From Clostridia bacterium (lineage in GTDB: Bacteria > Bacillota_A > Clostridia > Christensenellales > Aristaeellaceae): a DNA stretch of 6,736 nucleotides. How positions within the stretch are numbered: the first letter of the stretch is position 1; every line of letters starts with the position of its first letter. The stretch spans positions 1 to 6,736 of the forward strand of contig JAFRMB010000090.1 of the NCBI GenBank assembly GCA_017430945.1, read 5' to 3'. The notes below the pieces were generated by a model. That model saw only the letters and a list, made by a program, of their open reading frames with translations, did no database searches and was not told the origin of the DNA. Shown piece after piece: positions 1 to 6,000 of this stretch. Both the position numbers and the translations under genes were made by a program.

Positions 1-3000
1 CGTCCGTACTGGCGTTGTTAATGGTCAGGCTCAGGTTCTGCTGCTGGGCATTGCCATCAACATAGGTCACATGTGCCCAATCGGATGACCAGTCCGCGCT
101 TTCGCTGGCATGCTCCTGCACAATTCCATCCACGGAATACAAGCGCTCCTTCGAGAGCAGCTCGAAGGTGGCGGTCCAGGTCACGCCCTCCGCCAGCGCG
201 GGTTCCCACGTCTTCGCCACGGGGATATCAACTTTGTTGTCCTCGAAGTGGTTGGTCACGGTCTTCTCCGCCGTCTGATCGGCTACGACTTCAACGTCGT
301 CCAGGCCGGTCACGGTCCAGATGAAGCCCTCCTCGTTGGGCGTCTGCTCCTCCACGGTGTAGGTACCGGCGGGCAGGTCTTCCCAAGTCTTGGTGTAGTC
401 CTCTTCGCTGGTTCCGGGCAGCGTAAACGCGATCCACTTGGCGTCGGCATCGCCGGTGAGGTCAATCACCGTGCCGTTCTGCGCATAGTAATTGCCCTCG
501 CCGTCCGTGACGGCCAGGTTGTAGGTCTGCGTCGGGGCGTCCATCGGAACGGCGAAACTCCTGGTCTTGGTGATGGTCAGCGTGCCCTTGGGCACGGTGT
601 GCTTGTTCTCGATCTCGCCGGCGGCGGTGCTGAATGCGTCGTCATCCTTATCGATCAACTGGGCCGTCGAGGCATTTTCGGTCTTGTAATAGCGAACCGC
701 CTTCACTTCCAGCATCGTGCTCTGGCCTTCCATCGGGCCGACCTTGATCTCCACGTAGATGGGCTCGTCGGTATAGGTGATGTCGCCCAGCTTGTAGAAG
801 TGGGTGCTCCCGACCTGCGTCGCGCCCTCGGGGATGGTCTCCTGGATCTTATAGGTGAAGGTCGTATCCGTCAGGAATTCACCGTCAAAGGTGATCAGGC
901 CGAACAGCGCCTTGGGGCTGCTCGCCGTGGCAACAGCCGTGGCCGTGCCCAGCGTCGCGCCGGTATAGGTATTGCCGTCAATTTCGCTGATGGTGAAGCT
1001 GAAACCGCTTTGCGGCCACGCCGACGGGTCGGCTTCGGTCGCCGTGCCGTCCAGGATCAGGCTCTTGTCCACCTTGGGTTGGTAATTCGCGTTCTCGTAG
1101 TGCTTGTTGGCGTAGGACACGATGATGGCGACCTTGGACTTATCCTGGTTCTCCAGAATCTCGCCCTCGACGCTGAGGCCGACCTTCTTGGGCTGCTGCG
1201 CGGCGGTCACCGTGGTGCCCGTCGCCGGGAACAACGTCCAATCCGTATCGGTGACATAGCCGTAGGCCACCTGGCCCGACTCGAGGATCTCGGTTATGGT
1301 AAAGTGGTAGCCGGTGGGGATATTCTCGACCGTAAAGGATTCGCCGTCGCCCAGCAGGAAGAAGGCGTTGTAGGTAGAGGGATCCGCCGTATTCACCGGG
1401 AGTTCATTGCCCTGCGCGTCGGTCTTGGCCGTGATGGCCACGCCGTTGACGTAGGTCGTGCCGCCAAACGTGTGCACGCCGGACAGCGGTTGCTTGCTGG
1501 TATCGGTCAGCGTCAGGGTGAACTTGAACTTCTCATCGCTGGTCTGGCCGCCCTTGACGATCTTGCCGATGGTCAGGCCGCCCACCTTGCGGGCGTTGAT
1601 GATCTTCACGACGTCGGTCTTGCCGGCTTCGATGTCGCCGGTAGCCGTGGGCGCGTAGGTCTTGACGTCGCCCGGCATCGTCTCGCCCTCGGCGTTGATC
1701 ACCTGGACGAGCTGGTAGTGGTCGGTTTCATCCGTCCACTTCTCCTTCACGGTGTAGGAATAGCCGTCGGGGATACCGGTGATGGTCACCTTGTTCTGGG
1801 CGCGCACCAGCACCTCGGCCACGCCGTTGTCAAAGTGCACGTATCCGACGTCGTCCTTCGTGCCGGAGGCAACCAGGTCGCCGGTGAAGTTCTGTTCGTT
1901 CTCGTCCTTCATGGTCACCACAAAGGTGAACCAGGTGGTACGGTCGGGGCTCTCGCCGAAGATGTTCTTTTGCAGCTCCAGGTCGCCGGTCTTGTGTTCG
2001 CCGATGCTGTTGGTCAGCACGGTGTTGATGTTCTGGATCTTGTTGGCGCTGTCGGAGTGGATCTCGGAACCGGTGTGCTGGGCCTCGTGGCAGATGATGG
2101 TGCCGCCCCAGTTCGCGCCCAGGTCTCCGACCACGGCCGCGGGCGCGAGCAATACACCCGAGCCCTCGCGGGTCGTGTTGATGTGACCCGTGTAGGGGTG
2201 GGCGTTGCCGCTGGCATCGCGGGTGATGAAGTTGTACAGCACCTTCGAGGAATACTCGCTGCCGGCCGCGCCGAAGTCGGCGTGCAGCTCGTGTCCGTCG
2301 TACTCGGTGTGGGGATCGAAGTCGATGATGGTGCCCGCGCCGGTGACATCCACGTTGATGACCACGTAGCGGCCGTCGCCGGTGATCGCCAGCGGGCCGT
2401 TGGCGTTCACCTCGGCCAGGGTGCGGTTCATGATCTTCACCGTCTGGCTGCTGGCGGCGTCGCCGAGCGTCTGGGACAGGCCGCACAGCTTCGCCATGTC
2501 GACGGGGATATTGTACTGGTGCTTCTCGTCCTTCCTGACGGTGGCGATGTTGCTGACTTCCTGCTGTCCGTTTGCCTGCCACAGCTTTTCATAGCTGGGG
2601 TCGTCACCCACGACGATAATACCGTTCCTGGAGTGGCGCAGGATCGCGACATCGTTGCTCGCGTCGGTCTCGATGTGGCCAAAGTAGCTGTAGTTGACGT
2701 TGATGTTCTCGATGATGATGAACTGCTCGGCAAACTTGATCGTCACGCCGTCGTCGCCGACGTTCTCAACCACGCCGCCGTTATCCACGTCGTAGGTATA
2801 CTCCTCGCCGTCGATGACTTCCTTGAGCACGTAGGTGCCGGAGGTCAGCTTGTCAAACGACAGGACATTGCCGTCCTGATCCACGGCGACGCCGTCGCTG
2901 TTGGTGGTCCCGGTCTTTTCGATGTAATCGCCCAGGATCATAGGATCCATATTCACCACGGGATACAGCCGCAGCGTTACGCTCTTGCCGGGGAGCGCGG

Positions 3001-6000
3001 TGCCGTTCTCATCCACATAGCGCTTCGTGACCTTCACGCGGTTGACCTGGATGTTGTTACCGGAGAAGCCGTAGTCCGCGCCGATGGGGCCGGTCACCCG
3101 ATCAGCGCCGATGTTGGACTCCATGTCGGTGCCGTGCACGGACAGGATCTCCGTATACAGGCCGAAGTCGGTGGCCGTCTCCAGGTAGCCGTCGATAACG
3201 CCCTTGCTCAACGAGCCGTTGTCCTTGGTAAAGTTCACATAGTCGGTGATGTGCGTCACTTGGCCTGCGTTGTCATCAACCGTACTTGTGGTGAAGCCCG
3301 TCAGCGTGTACCGGCTGATGGATTCGCCGATGGACACGGCGGAACCCACATGCTCGTTCGTGCCGAGGATCAGCTGATCCAGGTTGATGCCGCTGCCCTT
3401 GTACTGGTAGACCGTCAGCGTCCGGGCCTTCTCGTTTCCGGTAAACGCGGTGTAGTTGGCGGTCATGCTCTTGTTACACCAGATCGTGGGATTATTCTCG
3501 TCGCCAAAGGTCATGAAGTCCAGCTCATACTCCGTTAAACCGGGCACCATCTCCAGCGGCGCGATGGCGTAGGTGTCGTTGTTGGAGCTGCTGTAGTGCT
3601 CGACCTTCACGACGACGATGTACTTGGCGCCGGCGTCGAGGGACATACCCGCCGTGTTGACCTTGACCTTGACCTTGTAGTCCTTGGTGTAGGATTCGCG
3701 CAGCTCGACGACGGTTGCCGCGGGCACCGCGGGGGTGTCGCCCTGGGCCGGCGTGCCGGCTTCGTCGAAAACGCCGATGAAGTCATAACCCTGCGGCGCC
3801 TCGTCGCTGCCGCGGTCTACGATCGCGTCGTAGGTAAAGAAGGTCTCGCCGCCGTTATACAGGCGGAGCTTCATCGTGTCGTAGTCGGAATCGTAGCCGG
3901 TGGTGCGGTAGACAGGCTGGCCATTCCCATCCACACCGGTCTGTATCCTGTTTCCGTCGGCGTCGCAGGCATAGAAGCTGTTGGCGCCGACCGTTTCGCT
4001 CCAGGTGCCGGCGCCGCCCAATCCGCCGGTATATACAGGTTGGCCATCCACATACGTGAGGGTTCCCTTGTTTACCGTCAGTATCTTCCACGCGCGGACG
4101 GGGCCGTTCGTTCCCTGGGGGACCAGCGTCGCCAGCACGTAGTAATTCTTGTTGTTCGACAGCGCGGGATTGACGGGTGCGGAAAGCTGCGTCTGGGCCC
4201 TGTTGAGCATATCGACGCGGATGATATGATCCTCGCCGACAGGCAGGGCCTTATCGGTCAACACCGCGGTGACGGTGTCACCCGCCTTGACAAAGCTGAC
4301 CGAGTATTCGCCGGTGAGCTGGCCCTCCGAGAAGCGGACGCCCTTTGCGCCGGTGCCCGCTTCCACCGCCGTGATCGCTTCATTATAGGTGGACCTGACC
4401 ACATAGTAGTCGATCTTGTCCTCCGCGGCGCGGTGGAAGGTGTTGCCCGAGGCATCGGTGAAGGTCACGGCTTTGGGTTCGACGCTCTTGCTGTTGATCG
4501 GCAGCAGCGCGTAGCTCTCCGCGCCGTCCTTGTTCAGCACGGCCAGCACGGAGTAATTCGCCGCCGTGGTCAGGGTCGAATCGACCGTTGCCGCCAGATT
4601 GAACTCATCCAGCGTGAACAGCTTGATAGCCGCGGCCGTGGGATGCTCCCGATCCGCGGAGGTGGTTTGCACGCGATAACCGCCCACCGTCGCGCCATCC
4701 TCATAGGTGGTAACGGTCAGGCCGTTATGATCGACCTTGCCGGTAATCTTTTCCAGGACGGTATTGGCGTTGTCGCTGCCCGTTCCCTGGGCGAACACCA
4801 GCATCGGCTCAAAGTAGCGCGCGCCGGTCAGGTATTCCGTCACATCGCCATTGGTATTGGCGTTTGAATCCACATAGTGGCCGGTGAAGCCCTGGTCAAT
4901 ACTTACCTTGCCGTTGCTCAGCGATGACAACGGCTGGATGTTGTAGCAATCGTAGCGCAGCGTGCCGCTCTTCACGGGCATCCTGCCCACGATATAATAG
5001 GTGCCGCCGTTGCGGGAGAGGGATACGGGTTCCGTATCGGAAGTGTCGTCCGCGCCTTTATAGGCGGTCACCGCGATTTCAGCATCCGGACCTTCCTTCA
5101 GGGTCAACGTGGAAGCGCCCGTCCCCTCCTCGATGGTCAGGGTATATTTCCTGTCCACCGCGCTGTTGTTCATCGCGTTGGTGTTGATGTTGGCGCTGGA
5201 CGAGGCGAAATACCTCCAGGCATCGCCATTCACCGATCCGGCAGGCCGCAGCAGCGCGAAGCTCACCGTGCTGCCGGGCACATAGATCGCGGTGCTGGCC
5301 GTTCCGCTTCCCGTGGCCTCGGAAGCCTTGTAGAACTCGCTGATGGAGCCTTCATAGTAATTCTTGTGTTCACTGAACCTATCGTTGATCCTTTCAGCGT
5401 AGACGTAGGTTCCGTCGCTGCGGGTGACGGAGGCGTACAGATACCAGTCGCCCCAGTAGAAGGTCGGAGTTATGGCGTTATTCTCGCTGTCCGTAATCAG
5501 GTTTCCAGTGTTGTCCACGACCCGAACGGTATAATGATATGCGTTTTCCTTCTTGGCGACGTAGTTCGTCGCGCCGCTTTCCGATGTAATCGAGAAGGAG
5601 AAGCCCTCCCACGCGGAGCCGTCGGCGACTACCTTTGTGGTGTTGTTGGCGCTGATGCATCCATATCCGCCCGCGGAATCATTTTCATTCTGCACGATGT
5701 TTGGCTGTCCATAGTACAGGGCGACCTTTACATACAGATCCGAGGTATAGGGAATACTTACCCTATCCTTATGAGCGAAGGTGGAAATGGAAACCGTGGC
5801 CTTGCCCGGATGCTCGTTATCGGTGAACTGCACCGGCACACATTGATAATACGTATCCTCGCGGCCCGAGCCGTTTTTGATCGCCGCATAGACATAGTAT
5901 TGTCCCGCAGGCCTCACGCTGGTACCGTCGACATCCTTGAATTCAAGGTTTACATTATAACTCGTGACCTTTCTGCCCGTAAAGGCATAAGCCGTGCTCG

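Noticed and set aside
407..421. 'LPGTS' (residues 2106-2110) as a sortase sorting signal
   Set aside because: The fifth residue is Ser, not Gly. It lies inside stalk domain 4, with no hydrophobic segment or basic tail after it, and the frame continues.
1076..1087. 'YQPK' (residues 1885-1888) as a pilin motif for sortase polymerisation
   Set aside because: It only loosely resembles the VYPK pilin motif and falls at the first strand of the FctA-like domain, next to the Lys expected to form the internal isopeptide bond.
1830..2582. 250-residue minus-strand frame in another phase
   Set aside because: Arg/His/Gly-rich out-of-frame reading of the GC-rich choice-of-anchor A region. The main frame explains the same DNA with recognisable motifs.
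110..3538. 1142-residue plus-strand open frame as a gene
   Set aside because: It is the codon-mirror phase of the real minus-strand gene. Its translation has no recognisable domain and is a repetitive His/Val/Gly/Asp/Arg text, while the opposite strand gives clear surface-protein domains.
3596..4867. 423-residue plus-strand open frame as a gene
   Set aside because: Same mirror phase as 110-3538. The minus strand encodes modules 6-8 of the surface protein here.
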